From positions 1,860,001 through 1,924,000 of the forward strand of contig NZ_CP059725.1 in NCBI RefSeq assembly GCF_014117425.1: a DNA stretch of 64,000 nt. The letters are read 5' to 3'. The notes under the pieces are model-generated. The model was not told where the DNA came from, did no database searches, and saw only the letters and a list, made by a program, of their open reading frames with translations. This document shows positions 29,079 through 39,008 of the stretch, piece by piece (within the stretch, counting starts at the first letter, position 1; each line of letters begins with the position of its first letter). The DNA comes from Bartonella sp. HY038 (GTDB lineage Bacteria > Pseudomonadota > Alphaproteobacteria > Rhizobiales > Rhizobiaceae). Made by a program: the position numbers and the translations under genes.

Positions 29079-29639
29079 ATGCCAAAAATTGATTATATTT
29101 GTGTTTATTGTGGTTCTAGCGCGGGCGAAAATCCTATCTATATCAAAGCTGCTGAAATTTTTGGCGAAGCCTTAGCTAAGGCGAATATTGGTCTTGTTTA
29201 TGGCGGTGGTAGTCGTGGCATAATGGGGGCTGTTGCCCAAAGTGTAAAAGCTCATGGTGGCAATGTCATTGGTATTATTCCAGAATTTTTATTAAGCAAA
29301 GAGGCACCCGATGCCGCAGTCATAGACCTTGATGAGTTAATCATTGTTGATACTATGCATCGGCGCAAAACATTAATGTTTGAAAAAGCGGATGCTTTTG
29401 TTACCTTTCCAGGTGGCATAGGCACTTTGGAAGAATTAATTGAAATGATGACATGGGCGCAATTGGGGCATCATAATAAGCCAATGGTTTTTGCCAATAT
29501 TAATGATTACTGGAACCCCTTAGCAGACCTTTTGCGCCACATGGCCGACGAAGGGTTCTTTCATAGCGCCAGTAAAGTTAAACCGCTTTTTATAAATAAT
29601 GTTGACGATATTATTCCATTAATAAATAATATTTCTTAA
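29079..29639 (+). CDS. LOG-family protein (TIGR00730-type nucleotide phosphoribohydrolase)
   Basis: A 186-residue Rossmann-like enzyme of the LOG family, which releases the base from nucleoside monophosphates (cytokinin riboside 5'-monophosphate phosphoribohydrolase in plants). Seen: YCGSSAGENPIYIKAA at the N-terminus, GGGSRGIMGAVAQ (~residue 43), and the active-site pattern PGGIGTLEELIEMMTWAQLG (~residue 110) with the preceding MHRRK. It was once annotated as lysine decarboxylase, which the motif does not support. AAAGGAATAAAAC precedes the ATG. The bacterial physiological role is unclear. Confidence 0.88.
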   Translation: MPKIDYICVYCGSSAGENPIYIKAAEIFGEALAKANIGLVYGGGSRGIMGAVAQSVKAHGGNVIGIIPEFLLSKEAPDAAVIDLDELIIVDTMHRRKTLMFEKADAFVTFPGGIGTLEELIEMMTWAQLGHHNKPMVFANINDYWNPLADLLRHMADEGFFHSASKVKPLFINNVDDIIPLINNIS

Positions 29640-29712
29640 ATTGCCGCCTTTTAAATTAATGGCGCGGCTCTAAATAATATTTGTGAATTAGAAAATTAAA
29701 AAGAGACGCGTC

Positions 29713-30390
29713 ATGCACGATTACTTTGCAAACTATTCCGATGTTACTTTGAAATTAATTGTCGGGCTTGCGGTATTTTTGTTGGTATTGCGCACAACTG
29801 GGCGTGGCAGCCTTAGCCAAATGACACCGATTGACCTTGTAAGCAACTTTGTTATGGGTGGCATTATAGGTGGCGTTATTTACAATCCTGCAACTGGAAT
29901 TCTGCATTTTTTAGGAGTTTTGTTTATTTGGGAAGCATTGGTGATTTTAGTTAACTATTCTCGTAAACATTTCCCACTTATTCGCGATATTGTTGCAGGT
30001 GGTGATTTACCACTAGTTATTGACGGCAAATACCAAATTAAAAATTTCAAACGCATCGGCTTAGATGTAAATGATTTTGTAACTATGCTGCGCATTAAAG
30101 GTGCAGCACCCCATGAGGTTGCTTTTGCCAATTTTGAATCGAATGGCTCATTATCGGTTATCAAAAAAGAAGAAGATCGTGTCTCAGTAATTTTAATTAA
30201 AAATGGTGAAATCATCAAAGATAATCTTGAGCTTGCTCATAAAACTGAACAATGGGTCCAAGACCAAGTCAAAAAACAAAAAGTCGATCTTGAAAATATT
30301 TATCTGGCTGAATGGTTTGAGGAAAAAACACCCACAGGCAGAGAAAGGAATGGTTTATTTATTGTTCCTATACCCAAAGATAGTGACTAA
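29713..30390 (+). CDS. DUF421 (YetF-like) membrane protein
   Basis: A 225-residue inner-membrane protein: three N-terminal transmembrane segments (residues ~10-80), with LRTTGRGSLSQMTPIDLVSN as the DUF421 signature between segments 1 and 2. A soluble domain follows (LPLVIDGKYQIKNFKRIGLD, then FANFESNGSLSVIKKE) that resembles the YetF fold. Function in this order is unknown; B. subtilis relatives are sporulation or envelope proteins. It lies 73 bp after the LOG gene and may share its transcript. Confidence 0.82.
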   Translation: MHDYFANYSDVTLKLIVGLAVFLLVLRTTGRGSLSQMTPIDLVSNFVMGGIIGGVIYNPATGILHFLGVLFIWEALVILVNYSRKHFPLIRDIVAGGDLPLVIDGKYQIKNFKRIGLDVNDFVTMLRIKGAAPHEVAFANFESNGSLSVIKKEEDRVSVILIKNGEIIKDNLELAHKTEQWVQDQVKKQKVDLENIYLAEWFEEKTPTGRERNGLFIVPIPKDSD

Positions 30391-30520
30391 ATTCCTCAAA
30401 GAATTACAATTTACTAAACTGAGATGACTTTTATCTCATTAAGCCAAAAATTATTTAGGTTAAATCGCAAAATACCAACAATTACATTAATGAAAAAGTT
30501 AAAAACCTATCAAACAATAA

Positions 30521-30547
30521 AAAAGGTGCCCGAAAGGACACCTTTAA
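30521..30547 (-). terminator. Intrinsic terminator after fabF
   Basis: A stem of about 10 bp with one C-A mismatch, capped by a GAAA tetraloop, followed on the reverse strand by TTTTTTATTG. It lies 21 bp past the fabF stop. Confidence 0.85.
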
Positions 30548-30567
30548 AAGGCAAAAAATCTCAAAAA

Positions 30568-31830
30568 CTAATCTTTAAAACGCCGGATAACCAATGACGC
30601 ATTAGTACCACCAAAACCAAAAGAGTTGGTAAGAACTGTATCAATTTTACGTTCTCTTGCCTTATGCGGCACAAGATCAATTTTGGTTTCAACCGATGGG
30701 TTATCAAGATTTAATGTTGGCGGTGCGATATTATCACGAATAGCCAAAGTACAGAAAATAGCTTCAGCAGCACCAGCAGCACCTAGCAAGTGGCCAATAG
30801 ACGATTTGGTTGATGACATTGACACTTTATCAGCAGCATCGCCCAAAACGCGCTCAACAGCTGCAAGCTCAATTGTATCTGCCATGGTTGAAGTACCATG
30901 AGCATTAATATAATCGATATCGGATGGCTCAATACCTGCACGTTTAATCGCCGAACGCATGCAGCGTTCTGCCCCCTCGCCTGTTTCGCTTGGTGCAGTA
31001 ATATGATGAGCATCGCCGCTCAAACCATAACCTACCACTTCAGCATAAATTTTGGCTCCACGTTTTTGGGCGTGCTCTAGTTCTTCAAGAACGAGAATAG
31101 CCGATCCCTCACCCATTACAAAACCATCACGATCCTTGTCATAAGGGCGTGACGCACGGGTTGGATCATTATTATAGCTAGTTGATAGCGCCTTACAGGC
31201 AGCAAAACCAGCAAGCGAGATGCGATTAACTGGCGATTCTGTACCACCCGCTACCATCACATCAGCGTCACCAAGCGCAATCAAACGAGCAGCATCACCA
31301 ATAGCATGAGAGCCGGTTGAACAAGCGGTCACGACTGAATGATTTGGCCCACGTAATTTATGCTTAATAGAAACATAACCGGACGCAAGATTAATGATAC
31401 GCCCTGGAATAAAAAATGGGGAAATACGTCTTGGACCGCGATCGCGAAGTGTATAACCCGCTTCGACTATGCCTTCAACGCCGCCAATACCTGCACCGAT
31501 CATTACGCCGGTTGCAATTTGATCCTCATCGCTTTCTGGATGCCAATTAGCATCTTCTAGCGCTTCGGTTGCGGCCGATACCGCATAAACAATAAATGGA
31601 TCAACCTTACGTTGTTCCTTTTGTTCCATAAATAAGTCAGGATTATATGTGCCGTTTGTGCCATCACCTAAAGGAATACGGCAAGCAATCTGACATGGCA
31701 GATCATCGACCTCAAATTCGCTGACACGACGGGCGCCACTATCCCCATTTAACAATCTCGTCCAACTATGCTCTACATTGCCGGCAAGCGGAGAAACCAG
31801 CCCTAGGCCGGTAATGACAACACGCCTCAT
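30568..31830 (-). CDS. fabF: Beta-ketoacyl-ACP synthase II
   Basis: Elongates acyl-ACP with malonyl-ACP, the last gene of the fab cluster. The catalytic Cys lies in VVTACSTGSHAIG, and the two His are in NAHGTSTMADTIE and SSIGHLLGAAG; the C-terminal NSFGFGGTNASLV is also typical. The frame opens at ATG 31851, but MRRVVITGLG at 31830 aligns with family N-termini and has AGGA 7 nt upstream. ATG 31833 is an alternative with spacing of 4. About 420 residues, as usual. Confidence 0.95.
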   Translation of the reverse strand: MRRVVITGLGLVSPLAGNVEHSWTRLLNGDSGARRVSEFEVDDLPCQIACRIPLGDGTNGTYNPDLFMEQKEQRKVDPFIVYAVSAATEALEDANWHPESDEDQIATGVMIGAGIGGVEGIVEAGYTLRDRGPRRISPFFIPGRIINLASGYVSIKHKLRGPNHSVVTACSTGSHAIGDAARLIALGDADVMVAGGTESPVNRISLAGFAACKALSTSYNNDPTRASRPYDKDRDGFVMGEGSAILVLEELEHAQKRGAKIYAEVVGYGLSGDAHHITAPSETGEGAERCMRSAIKRAGIEPSDIDYINAHGTSTMADTIELAAVERVLGDAADKVSMSSTKSSIGHLLGAAGAAEAIFCTLAIRDNIAPPTLNLDNPSVETKIDLVPHKARERKIDTVLTNSFGFGGTNASLVIRRFKD

Positions 31831-31984
31831 CATCACATCCTGATCTAACATTCTTTAATTAGAATTTTTTTCAATTTAAATCACAAATTCTCAGACTATT
31901 GAGCATTTGGTATTTATTTTGGGGTATTCATTTTTGTATTCATTCGCCTTTATAGCAACGAATTAACACACTATAAATGAAAGA

Positions 31985-32010
31985 AAAGCACCTTTTAAAA
32001 GGCGCTTTTT
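31985..32010 (-). terminator. Terminator after acpP
   Basis: The arms AAAAGC-A-CCTT / AAGG-C-GCTTTT form a stem with one mismatch and a tiny loop, followed on the reverse strand by TTTTC and on the forward strand by a T7 run. It lies 44 bp past the acpP stop, so fabF probably has its own promoter in 31852-32050. Confidence 0.6.
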
Positions 32011-32053
32011 TTCTAAATTTATCAAAACAGCAAAATGCTATTTATGACGAAAA

Positions 32054-32290
32054 TTACGCCAAAGCCTTGTCGATGAACTTAACTGCATCACCAACGGTTA
32101 GGATGGTTTCTGCTGCATCATCAGGAATTTCAACGCCGAACTCTTCTTCAAATGCCATAACAAGCTCGACTGTATCAAGGCTGTCTGCACCGAGATCATC
32201 AATGAAGCTTGCGCCTTCTGTTACCTTGTCAGCTTCTACTCCAAGATGTTCTTCAACAATCTTTTTTACGCGTTCTGCTGTATCACTCAT
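32054..32290 (-). CDS. acpP: Acyl carrier protein
   Basis: A 78-residue acidic carrier for growing acyl chains. The phosphopantetheine site is Ser37 in the conserved [23 protein letters not shown] before the ATG is a strong ribosome binding site. It stands between fabG and fabF, with a 476-bp leader region that contains three hairpins (32355-32428). Confidence 0.97.
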   Translation of the reverse strand: MSDTAERVKKIVEEHLGVEADKVTEGASFIDDLGADSLDTVELVMAFEEEFGVEIPDDAAETILTVGDAVKFIDKALA

Positions 32291-32766
32291 GTCGGAACCT
32301 CGACCTCAGTTGTCCCAGCCTTGAATGGCTTGGGGTATTCAAATAAAGCTAATAGGTGCAAATCAGCATTTTGCTATTTCTTGCACCCTGTGGATATCCC
32401 TATTGGGATAAACAGCAGATATCTGCTGCTAGAAATAATCAAAATCATTTACCGAGTTAAAAAGCAAATTATTTTGATCGAAAAAGATAGATCACTAAAA
32501 AAAATGATCGACCTCAGATTATCTAAATAGATGCGATAGACCAATTATTAAAAAAATTCAATCGCCATCATCAATAGTTTAAAGCATTTACCATGCAAAT
32601 AGCACATATAAACGCCCATTTTTTATTTTTTTCACAATTATTTCTAGAAAGCCAACCATTTTTCGCTCTAGAAACATTATAAATAAAATCATAAAAAAGT
32701 GATTCAACGGCACTTTTGCAAAGACTTTTAAATCATCAATGCAAATTACCATGTTAAAATCACTTA
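32291..32766. other. acpP upstream region
   Basis: 476 bp between fabG and acpP, unusually long for this cluster. It holds a 74-bp hairpin cluster at 32355-32428. The rest is AT-rich, with no gene or recognised RNA. Confidence 0.5.
32355..32428 (-). promoter_or_regulatory. Three consecutive hairpins in the acpP leader region
   Basis: Hairpin A: GGTGCAA (32355-32361) with TTGCACC (32381-32387), enclosing AGCA-TTT-TGCT. Hairpin B: TATCCC (32395-32400) with GGGATA (32405-32410), 4-nt loop. Hairpin C: the perfect 16-bp palindrome CAGCAGATATCTGCTG (32413-32428). They lie 65-138 bp before the acpP ATG. They may be a structured 5' leader or stacked operators; the palindromic third element suits a protein site. 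Confidence 0.4.
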
Positions 32767-33504
32767 TCAGATCATTGCCATACCACCATTAACATGAATG
32801 GTTTGCCCCGTTACATAGCTTGCTTCATCACTAGCAAGATAAACTGCAGCTTTTGCCACTTCTTGGGCTGATCCCATACGCTTCATAGGAATAGCGCTCA
32901 TGATTGCATCTTTTTGCTTATCATTAAGCTTATCGGTCATGGCTGATTCAATAAAACCAGGAGCAATGCAGTTAACGGTTACGTTACGGCTAGCAATTTC
33001 TTGCGCCAATGATTTTGAAAAACCAATGATACCGGCCTTGGTAGCGCAATAATTGGCTTGGCCAGGATTACCAGTAACCCCAACCACTGATGTAATATTG
33101 ATAATACGGCCAAAGCGACGGCGCATCATTGGATGGGTTAACTCTTTGGTCAAGTTAAACACTGCGGTAAGATTAACGGCAAGAACTGCATCCCAATCTT
33201 CATCACTCATGCGAACAAAAAGGCCATCACGTGTAATGCCAGCATTATTGACGAGAATATCAACGCCGCCCATTTCTTCTTCAACGCGCGTACCAAGTGC
33301 TTTTACTGCTTCACGATCGGATAAATTGGCAGGGAACACAAAAACGCGTTCACCAAGCTCAGCTGCTAATTCATCCAATTTTTCTTTGCGTGTGCCATGA
33401 AGACCAACAATCGCACCCTGCGCATGTAAATTACGCGCAATAGCTTCACCAATACCGCCAGTTGCGCCGGTTACAAGCGCCTTGCGCCCATTAAGTTCAA
33501 ACAT
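32767..33504 (-). CDS. fabG: 3-oxoacyl-ACP reductase
   Basis: The NADPH-dependent reductase of the elongation cycle. A 245-residue short-chain dehydrogenase: the nucleotide-binding TGATGGIGEAIA lies at residues ~12-23, NNAG at ~86-89, and the catalytic Ser139, Tyr152 and Lys156 (ITSVVGVTGNPGQANYCATK). GAGGATCAAGT precedes the ATG. It lies 115 bp downstream of fabD on the same strand. Confidence 0.95.
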   Translation of the reverse strand: MFELNGRKALVTGATGGIGEAIARNLHAQGAIVGLHGTRKEKLDELAAELGERVFVFPANLSDREAVKALGTRVEEEMGGVDILVNNAGITRDGLFVRMSDEDWDAVLAVNLTAVFNLTKELTHPMMRRRFGRIINITSVVGVTGNPGQANYCATKAGIIGFSKSLAQEIASRNVTVNCIAPGFIESAMTDKLNDKQKDAIMSAIPMKRMGSAQEVAKAAVYLASDEASYVTGQTIHVNGGMAMI

Positions 33505-33619
33505 ACTTGATCCTCACTGATCATTTTCAAGTCTCTATCATCATGAATTTAGAAATCATAATGGCAATATCAAGAAGCCATTACTTTAGAATGAGCCTCT
33601 GTCAAAAGGAATTTTAAAA

Positions 33620-34564
33620 CTAAACACCTAATTCTTTAAGTGCTTCTTCGATTTCTGCACCCGTATTTACTGGACGGCCAATAATATCCTTATTAATACG
33701 TCGGGCAAGCCCTGTTAGCACTTTGCCGGTCCCCACTTCATAAAGGGTATCAACATCATTATTGCCAAACCACTCAATAGTTTCACGCCAACGCACTTGA
33801 CCCGTAACTTGGGCAACCAATAAATCGGCAATCAGTTTTTCATCGCGCACAGGTTCTGCCGTAACATTGGCAACCAAAGCAATAACCGGTTGGTGTTTTT
33901 TAACTTCAGCCAAAGCTTCAGCCATAGCATCGCCGGCAGGCTGCATAAGCACTGAATGGAAAGGCGCGGATACAGGTAACATAAGCGCCCGCTTTGCGCC
34001 TTTTTCACTTGCCAAGCTTGCGGCTTTTTCAACGGCTGCCAAAACACCCGAAATTACTAATTGGCCGCCGCCATTATCATTGGCTATCTGGCAAGCACCA
34101 AGACTTGACGCTTCAGCGCAAATTGCATTTACATCACTAGCTTCAAGCCCGATAATTGCCGCCATACCACCTTGGCCAACTGGAACCGCCTTTTGCATAG
34201 CATTACCACGAATACGCAAAAGCCGCGCCGTATCAGCTAAAGAAAACATGCCAGCGGCACAAAGGGCGGAATATTCGCCCAAAGAGTGCCCTGCAACATA
34301 TTGCACTTTTTGAGGCAAATTTAATCCAAGCGACTGCATTACTTTAATGATAGCCATAGAAACAGCCATTAAAGCAGGCTGAGCATTAGCGGTTAAAGTT
34401 AAAACATCTTCCGGGCCTTCAAACATGGTGCTTGATAGCTTTTCACCCAAAGCTTCGTCAACTTCTTCAAAAACTTGTCTAGCAACAGAAAACTGCTCTG
34501 CTAATGCCTTACCCATGCCTACAGACTGGCTGCCTTGCCCTGGAAATGTAAATGCAATTGCCAT
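33620..34564 (-). CDS. fabD: Malonyl-CoA--ACP transacylase
   Basis: Loads malonyl onto ACP. A 314-residue enzyme with the nucleophile Ser94 in GHSLGEYSAL and a catalytic His in LPVSAPFHSVLMQPA (~residue 200). The N-terminal FPGQGSQSVGMGKA is diagnostic. AAAGAGGCAAATCCTT precedes ATG 34564. It is the first gene of fabD-fabG-acpP-fabF, separated from alaS by a hairpin. Confidence 0.95.
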   Translation of the reverse strand: MAIAFTFPGQGSQSVGMGKALAEQFSVARQVFEEVDEALGEKLSSTMFEGPEDVLTLTANAQPALMAVSMAIIKVMQSLGLNLPQKVQYVAGHSLGEYSALCAAGMFSLADTARLLRIRGNAMQKAVPVGQGGMAAIIGLEASDVNAICAEASSLGACQIANDNGGGQLVISGVLAAVEKAASLASEKGAKRALMLPVSAPFHSVLMQPAGDAMAEALAEVKKHQPVIALVANVTAEPVRDEKLIADLLVAQVTGQVRWRETIEWFGNNDVDTLYEVGTGKVLTGLARRINKDIIGRPVNTGAEIEEALKELGV

Positions 34565-34627
34565 AAGGATTTGCCTCTTTATTAATATTATACTTATTTT
34601 TTGCTAATCGTATAGCAAACAATATAA

Positions 34628-34657
34628 TTAGCTACCCCCATAAATTAGGGTAGCTAA
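34628..34657 (-). terminator. Hairpin after alaS
   Basis: A perfect 10-bp stem (TTAGCTACCC / GGGTAGCTAA) with a 10-nt loop, 7 bp past the alaS stop. There is no good T-run, so termination strength is uncertain. Confidence 0.5.
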
Positions 34658-34663
34658 AGCTAA

Positions 34664-37336
34664 TTAAACTGTTTTAGCGATGAGCTCTTTAACTGCAGCA
34701 ATGGCATCATCAGCCTTATCAGCATCTGGACCACCAGCCTGGGCCATATCGGGACGGCCACCACCACCTTTACCACCAAGCACTTCTGTTGCCACGCGCA
34801 CAAGATCAACTGCACTTATTTTATCGGTTAAATCATCGGTTACACCAATAACAATGCTGGCTTTACCATCTTCGCCTTTGCCGATAAACACCACAACGCC
34901 AGAACCAATTTGCCCCTTACCACTATCAGCAAGCGGCTTTAAATCACGCGGTGAAACGCCAGTGACAACACGCCCCATAAAACCAATGCCATTAACCTTT
35001 TCAAGCGGTTCATCACCACCATTATTAGAGCCACCGCCAAGCGCCAATTGGCGACGCGCATCACTTAATTCTTTTTCAAGTTTGCGGCGTTCTTCGCTCA
35101 GCAAGCGAACGCGCTCAACCACATCATTAACACCAGTTTTCATCAATCCTGCAAGATCATGCAAACGCTCATCTTGATTTTTAAGATATTGACGAGCACC
35201 ATCAGCAGTCAGTGCTTCAAGACGGCGAACACCGGCAGCAACAGCACTTTCCGACAAAATACGAATAAGACCTATATCGCCGGTGCGGCGTACATGCGTA
35301 CCACCACAAAGTTCAATCGACCAAGGGCGATTACGAACGCCATTGCCAGCTTCGGCTTCACCCATGGAGACAACACGTACCTCTTCACCGTATTTTTCAC
35401 CAAATAGTGCCATCGCACCTTCAGCAATAGCATCATCAACCGCCATAAGCCGTGTTGTGACTGCCGCATTTTGCAAGACAATACGATTAGCAATATCTTC
35501 AATCTCATCAAGTTCTTCACGTGAAATTGGCTTTGGATGAGAAAAGTCAAAACGCAAACGATCTGGCGATACTAGCGAGCCTTTTTGCGCAACATGGGTA
35601 CCAAGAACCTGACGCAAAGCTTCATGCAATAAGTGGGTTGCGGAATGGTTAGCGCGAATTTTACTGCGGCGTTGATGATCTACGGTTAATTCAGCCGCTT
35701 CACCAACTTTAATTGTACCACTGCGCACTTTACCAATATGAACAAAGACGCCCTCGCCTTTTTTCTGGGTATCAGTGACATCAAAGATAAAATCATCGCC
35801 AATGATTGTACCGCTATCACCAACCTGACCACCTGATTCGCCATAGAACGAAGTTTGATTGACGACCAACTGACATTCATCGCCGCTAGCGACACTATCA
35901 ACCATGACACCATCTTTAACCAAGGCGGTAATAACTGCTTCAAGCTTTTCAGTATCATAACCCAAAAACTCGGTTGAACCAACCTTATCGCGTACTGCAA
36001 ACCAAACGGTTTCAGTTGCAGCTTCTCCAGAACCAGACCAATGGGCACGGGCTTCTGCTTTTTGACGCGCCATTGCGGTATCAAAACCATCCGTATCAAC
36101 CGAGATATCACGGCGGCGCAGTGCATCTTGAGTTAAATCGAGCGGGAAACCATAAGTATCATATAGTTTGAATGCAACCTCACCATCAAGCTTACCGCCA
36201 GCAGTTAAATCAGCACTTGCCTCATTTAACAAGCCAAGGCCACGTTCCAAGGTTTTACGAAAACGCGTTTCTTCCAGTTTCAAGGTTTCTGATATTAAGG
36301 ATTCAGCTCGCAACAATTCAGGATAGGCCTGCCCCATTTCACGCGTTAGCACTGGCAATAGCTTAAACAATAACGGATCTTTAGAACCTAATAATTGCGC
36401 ATGGCGCATAGCGCGGCGCATGATGCGGCGAAGAACATAGCCACGCCCTTCATTTGATGGCAATACACCATCAGCAATCAAAAATGCGGATGAGCGCAAA
36501 TGATCGGCAATAACGCGGTGACTTGCGGTGAATTCGCCTGCAGCTTTAACGCCAGTAGCTTCTTCTGAAGCTCTAATTAATGTGCGGAAAAGATCAATGT
36601 CATAATTATCATGCACGCCTTGCAATACAGCAGCAACACGTTCAAGCCCCATGCCTGTATCAATAGATGGGCGCGGCAAATCCTTGCGTTCATCAAGGCT
36701 TACTTGCTCATACTGCATGAACACAAGATTCCAAATCTCGATAAAGCGGTCGCCATCTTCATCTGCGCTACCAGGAGGGCCGCCCCAGATCTTATCGCCA
36801 TGATCGTAGAAAATTTCCGAACAAGGACCGCAAGGCCCTGTATCACCCATTGCCCAAAAATTATCATTGGTGGCAATGCGAATAATCCGATCATCGGTAA
36901 GGTCAGCAATTTTCTTCCAAAAATTGGCAGCATCCTCATCGGTGTGATAAACGGTTACCAATAATTTATCTTTTGCCAAACCAAATTCTTTGGTTAGCAA
37001 ATTCCATGCAAAGCTAATGGCTTCTTCTTTGAAATAATCACCAAAGGAAAAATTGCCTAGCATTTCAAAAAATGTATGATGGCGAGCGGTATAACCAACA
37101 TTATCAAGATCATTATGTTTACCACCAGCGCGAACACATTTTTGTGCTGTTGTCGCACGATTATAGGGGCGCGTCTCAAGGCCGGTAAAAACATTTTTAA
37201 ACTGCACCATACCGGCATTGGTAAACATCAATGTTGGATCATTACGCGGCACCAATGGGCTAGATGAAACTATCTCATGCCCATTGCGATGAAAAAAATC
37301 CAAAAATGTTGATCTTATCTCATTAACGCTATTCAT
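34664..37336 (-). CDS. alaS: Alanyl-tRNA synthetase
   Basis: Charges tRNA-Ala. An 890-residue class II synthetase: the N-terminal [20 protein letters not shown] and [11 protein letters not shown] are diagnostic, the editing-domain zinc motif [11 protein letters not shown] (~residue 560) pairs with [13 protein letters not shown] (~residue 660), and a C-terminal coiled coil plus glycine-rich C-Ala ([15 protein letters not shown]) ends the protein. Family length is normal. Confidence 0.97.
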   Translation of the reverse strand: MNSVNEIRSTFLDFFHRNGHEIVSSSPLVPRNDPTLMFTNAGMVQFKNVFTGLETRPYNRATTAQKCVRAGGKHNDLDNVGYTARHHTFFEMLGNFSFGDYFKEEAISFAWNLLTKEFGLAKDKLLVTVYHTDEDAANFWKKIADLTDDRIIRIATNDNFWAMGDTGPCGPCSEIFYDHGDKIWGGPPGSADEDGDRFIEIWNLVFMQYEQVSLDERKDLPRPSIDTGMGLERVAAVLQGVHDNYDIDLFRTLIRASEEATGVKAAGEFTASHRVIADHLRSSAFLIADGVLPSNEGRGYVLRRIMRRAMRHAQLLGSKDPLLFKLLPVLTREMGQAYPELLRAESLISETLKLEETRFRKTLERGLGLLNEASADLTAGGKLDGEVAFKLYDTYGFPLDLTQDALRRRDISVDTDGFDTAMARQKAEARAHWSGSGEAATETVWFAVRDKVGSTEFLGYDTEKLEAVITALVKDGVMVDSVASGDECQLVVNQTSFYGESGGQVGDSGTIIGDDFIFDVTDTQKKGEGVFVHIGKVRSGTIKVGEAAELTVDHQRRSKIRANHSATHLLHEALRQVLGTHVAQKGSLVSPDRLRFDFSHPKPISREELDEIEDIANRIVLQNAAVTTRLMAVDDAIAEGAMALFGEKYGEEVRVVSMGEAEAGNGVRNRPWSIELCGGTHVRRTGDIGLIRILSESAVAAGVRRLEALTADGARQYLKNQDERLHDLAGLMKTGVNDVVERVRLLSEERRKLEKELSDARRQLALGGGSNNGGDEPLEKVNGIGFMGRVVTGVSPRDLKPLADSGKGQIGSGVVVFIGKGEDGKASIVIGVTDDLTDKISAVDLVRVATEVLGGKGGGGRPDMAQAGGPDADKADDAIAAVKELIAKTV

Positions 37337-37548
37337 AAATCCACCTTGCTGTTACGCACTTTCCCATCATAATCGGGCACATATAATTGTTCGGTTTATA
37401 ACAATAATGCCATAATATAAAAGAGCTAAGTTATATTTTTTATATTTTTCAACCAAATGACAGCGAAAAAGCATAAAAAATACGCCTTTCTTTTGGTATA
37501 ACACATAAAATCACACGTCATTTGACCTAAAAACTACAGCTAACAATC

Positions 37549-37573
37549 AAAAGGCAGCCATGAGCTGCCTTTT
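37549..37573 (-). terminator. Intrinsic terminator after the dihydroorotase gene
   Basis: A perfect 10-bp stem (AAAAGGCAGC / GCTGCCTTTT) with a 5-nt loop, on the reverse strand ending in TTTTGATTG. The spacer 37337-37548, which holds the alaS promoter, is otherwise unremarkable. Confidence 0.8.
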
Positions 37574-37608
37574 TTAATAAATCCCCCACCACTTGAGCTA
37601 TCAAGCCC

Positions 37609-38943
37609 CTAAAGCTTGGGAAGAGCTTCAACAAAGCGCACAGTCTGCCCAAGAGACGGCGCTACAATTTCGCCCTCCCACATAACACGATTACCACGAA
37701 TAACCGTACCGACTGGCCAACCAGTTACCTGCTCACCATCATAAGGTGTCCAGCCAGCGCGTGAACCAACTTGTTCATTGCGAATGGTTTCCTTGCGTTT
37801 TAAATCCACAATCGTTAAATCACAATCATAACCAACGGCAATACGCCCCTTTTGAGAAATGCCAAAAATACGCGCTGGCCCATGCGATGTCATATCAACA
37901 AGACGTTCTAGCGACAAACGCCCCTTATTCACATGATCAAGCATCAATGGCATAATGGTTTGCACACCGGTCATACCCGATGGTGACTGTGGATAAGGTT
38001 TATTCTTTTCTTCCAACAAATGCGGTGCATGATCAGAACCAATCACGTCAATAATGCTTTGTTGTAAGCCATACCATAATTTTTCACGATGGCGCTTTTC
38101 ACGCACTGGTGGGTTCATCTGAATAAGCGTACCAAGCCTTGCATAATCATCAGCCGATAAAGTCAAATGGTGCGGCGTTACCTCTAGGGTTGCAACATCT
38201 TTATGCTCTTGCAAAAAATCAATCTCTTCTGCGGTGGAAATATGCAACACATGAATACGTGCACCAGTCTCATGGGCAATACGCACCAAACGTTGTGTGC
38301 ATTGTAATGCTGCAATCTCATCACGCCAAATAGGATGAGAAGATGGATCACCCTCAACACGCAAATCTTTGCGTGCATTAAGCCGAGCTTCATCTTCTGA
38401 ATGGAACGCCGCACGACGGCGCGTATTTTTTAAAATAGAACGCACACCCTCATCATCATCGACCAAAAGATCACCGGTAGAAGACCCCATAAAAACCTTA
38501 ATGCCAGCTGCACCGGGCAAACGTTCTAATTCTGCTACTTCATGGGCGTTTTCGCGCGTACCGCCTACCCAAAAAGCAAAATCACAATGCATGCGATTTG
38601 TTGCCCTTTTCACCTTATCAGCAAGGGCAGCTTCAGTAGTCGTTAACGGCTTGGTATTTGGCATCTCAAAAACAGCCGTCACACCGCCAAGCACTGCTGA
38701 GCGAGATCCGGTTTCCAAGTCCTCCTTATGCTCAAGCCCTGGCTCGCGAAAATGCACCTGACTATCAATGACACCGGGTAAGATATGCAAGCCTGTGCAA
38801 TCAATCACTTCATCAGCACTATTTTCCGACAAGGAACCTATTTGCGCTATTTTGCTACCGATGACACCAATATCACGAATGGCAATGCCATCATGGTTTA
38901 CAACAGTTGCATTTTTGAAAATTTTATCAAATGTGCGGGACAT
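37609..38943 (-). CDS. pyrC: Dihydroorotase-type amidohydrolase (PyrC-like)
   Basis: A metallo-dependent cyclic amidohydrolase of the class I dihydroorotase type, which would close dihydroorotate from carbamoyl-aspartate in pyrimidine synthesis. Seen: GVIDSQVHFREPGLEHKEDL (~residue 58), GIKVFMGSSTG, AFHSEDE, HVLHIST and IGSDHAPH. The usual HxH metal pair at the first strand is QxH here, a substitution I recall from rhizobial relatives. GTG 38946 is possible, but ATG 38943 has AAGGAG at better spacing (444 residues). Rhizobia may have a second pyrC, so this could be the paralogue. It is divergent from ygfZ, sharing a 65-bp promoter region. Confidence 0.8.
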   Translation of the reverse strand: MSRTFDKIFKNATVVNHDGIAIRDIGVIGSKIAQIGSLSENSADEVIDCTGLHILPGVIDSQVHFREPGLEHKEDLETGSRSAVLGGVTAVFEMPNTKPLTTTEAALADKVKRATNRMHCDFAFWVGGTRENAHEVAELERLPGAAGIKVFMGSSTGDLLVDDDEGVRSILKNTRRRAAFHSEDEARLNARKDLRVEGDPSSHPIWRDEIAALQCTQRLVRIAHETGARIHVLHISTAEEIDFLQEHKDVATLEVTPHHLTLSADDYARLGTLIQMNPPVREKRHREKLWYGLQQSIIDVIGSDHAPHLLEEKNKPYPQSPSGMTGVQTIMPLMLDHVNKGRLSLERLVDMTSHGPARIFGISQKGRIAVGYDCDLTIVDLKRKETIRNEQVGSRAGWTPYDGEQVTGWPVGTVIRGNRVMWEGEIVAPSLGQTVRFVEALPKL

Positions 38944-39008
38944 CACGTTTGCTCCTTGCAGGTTGGCCTTACCCGAATTACGTATTTAATAAAGGAAAGG
39001 CAAGGATT

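Noticed and set aside
38931..39008. Upstream extension of ygfZ
   Set aside because: It overlaps the divergent pyrC start region, and ATG 39009 has AAGG at a suitable distance and the family N-terminus.
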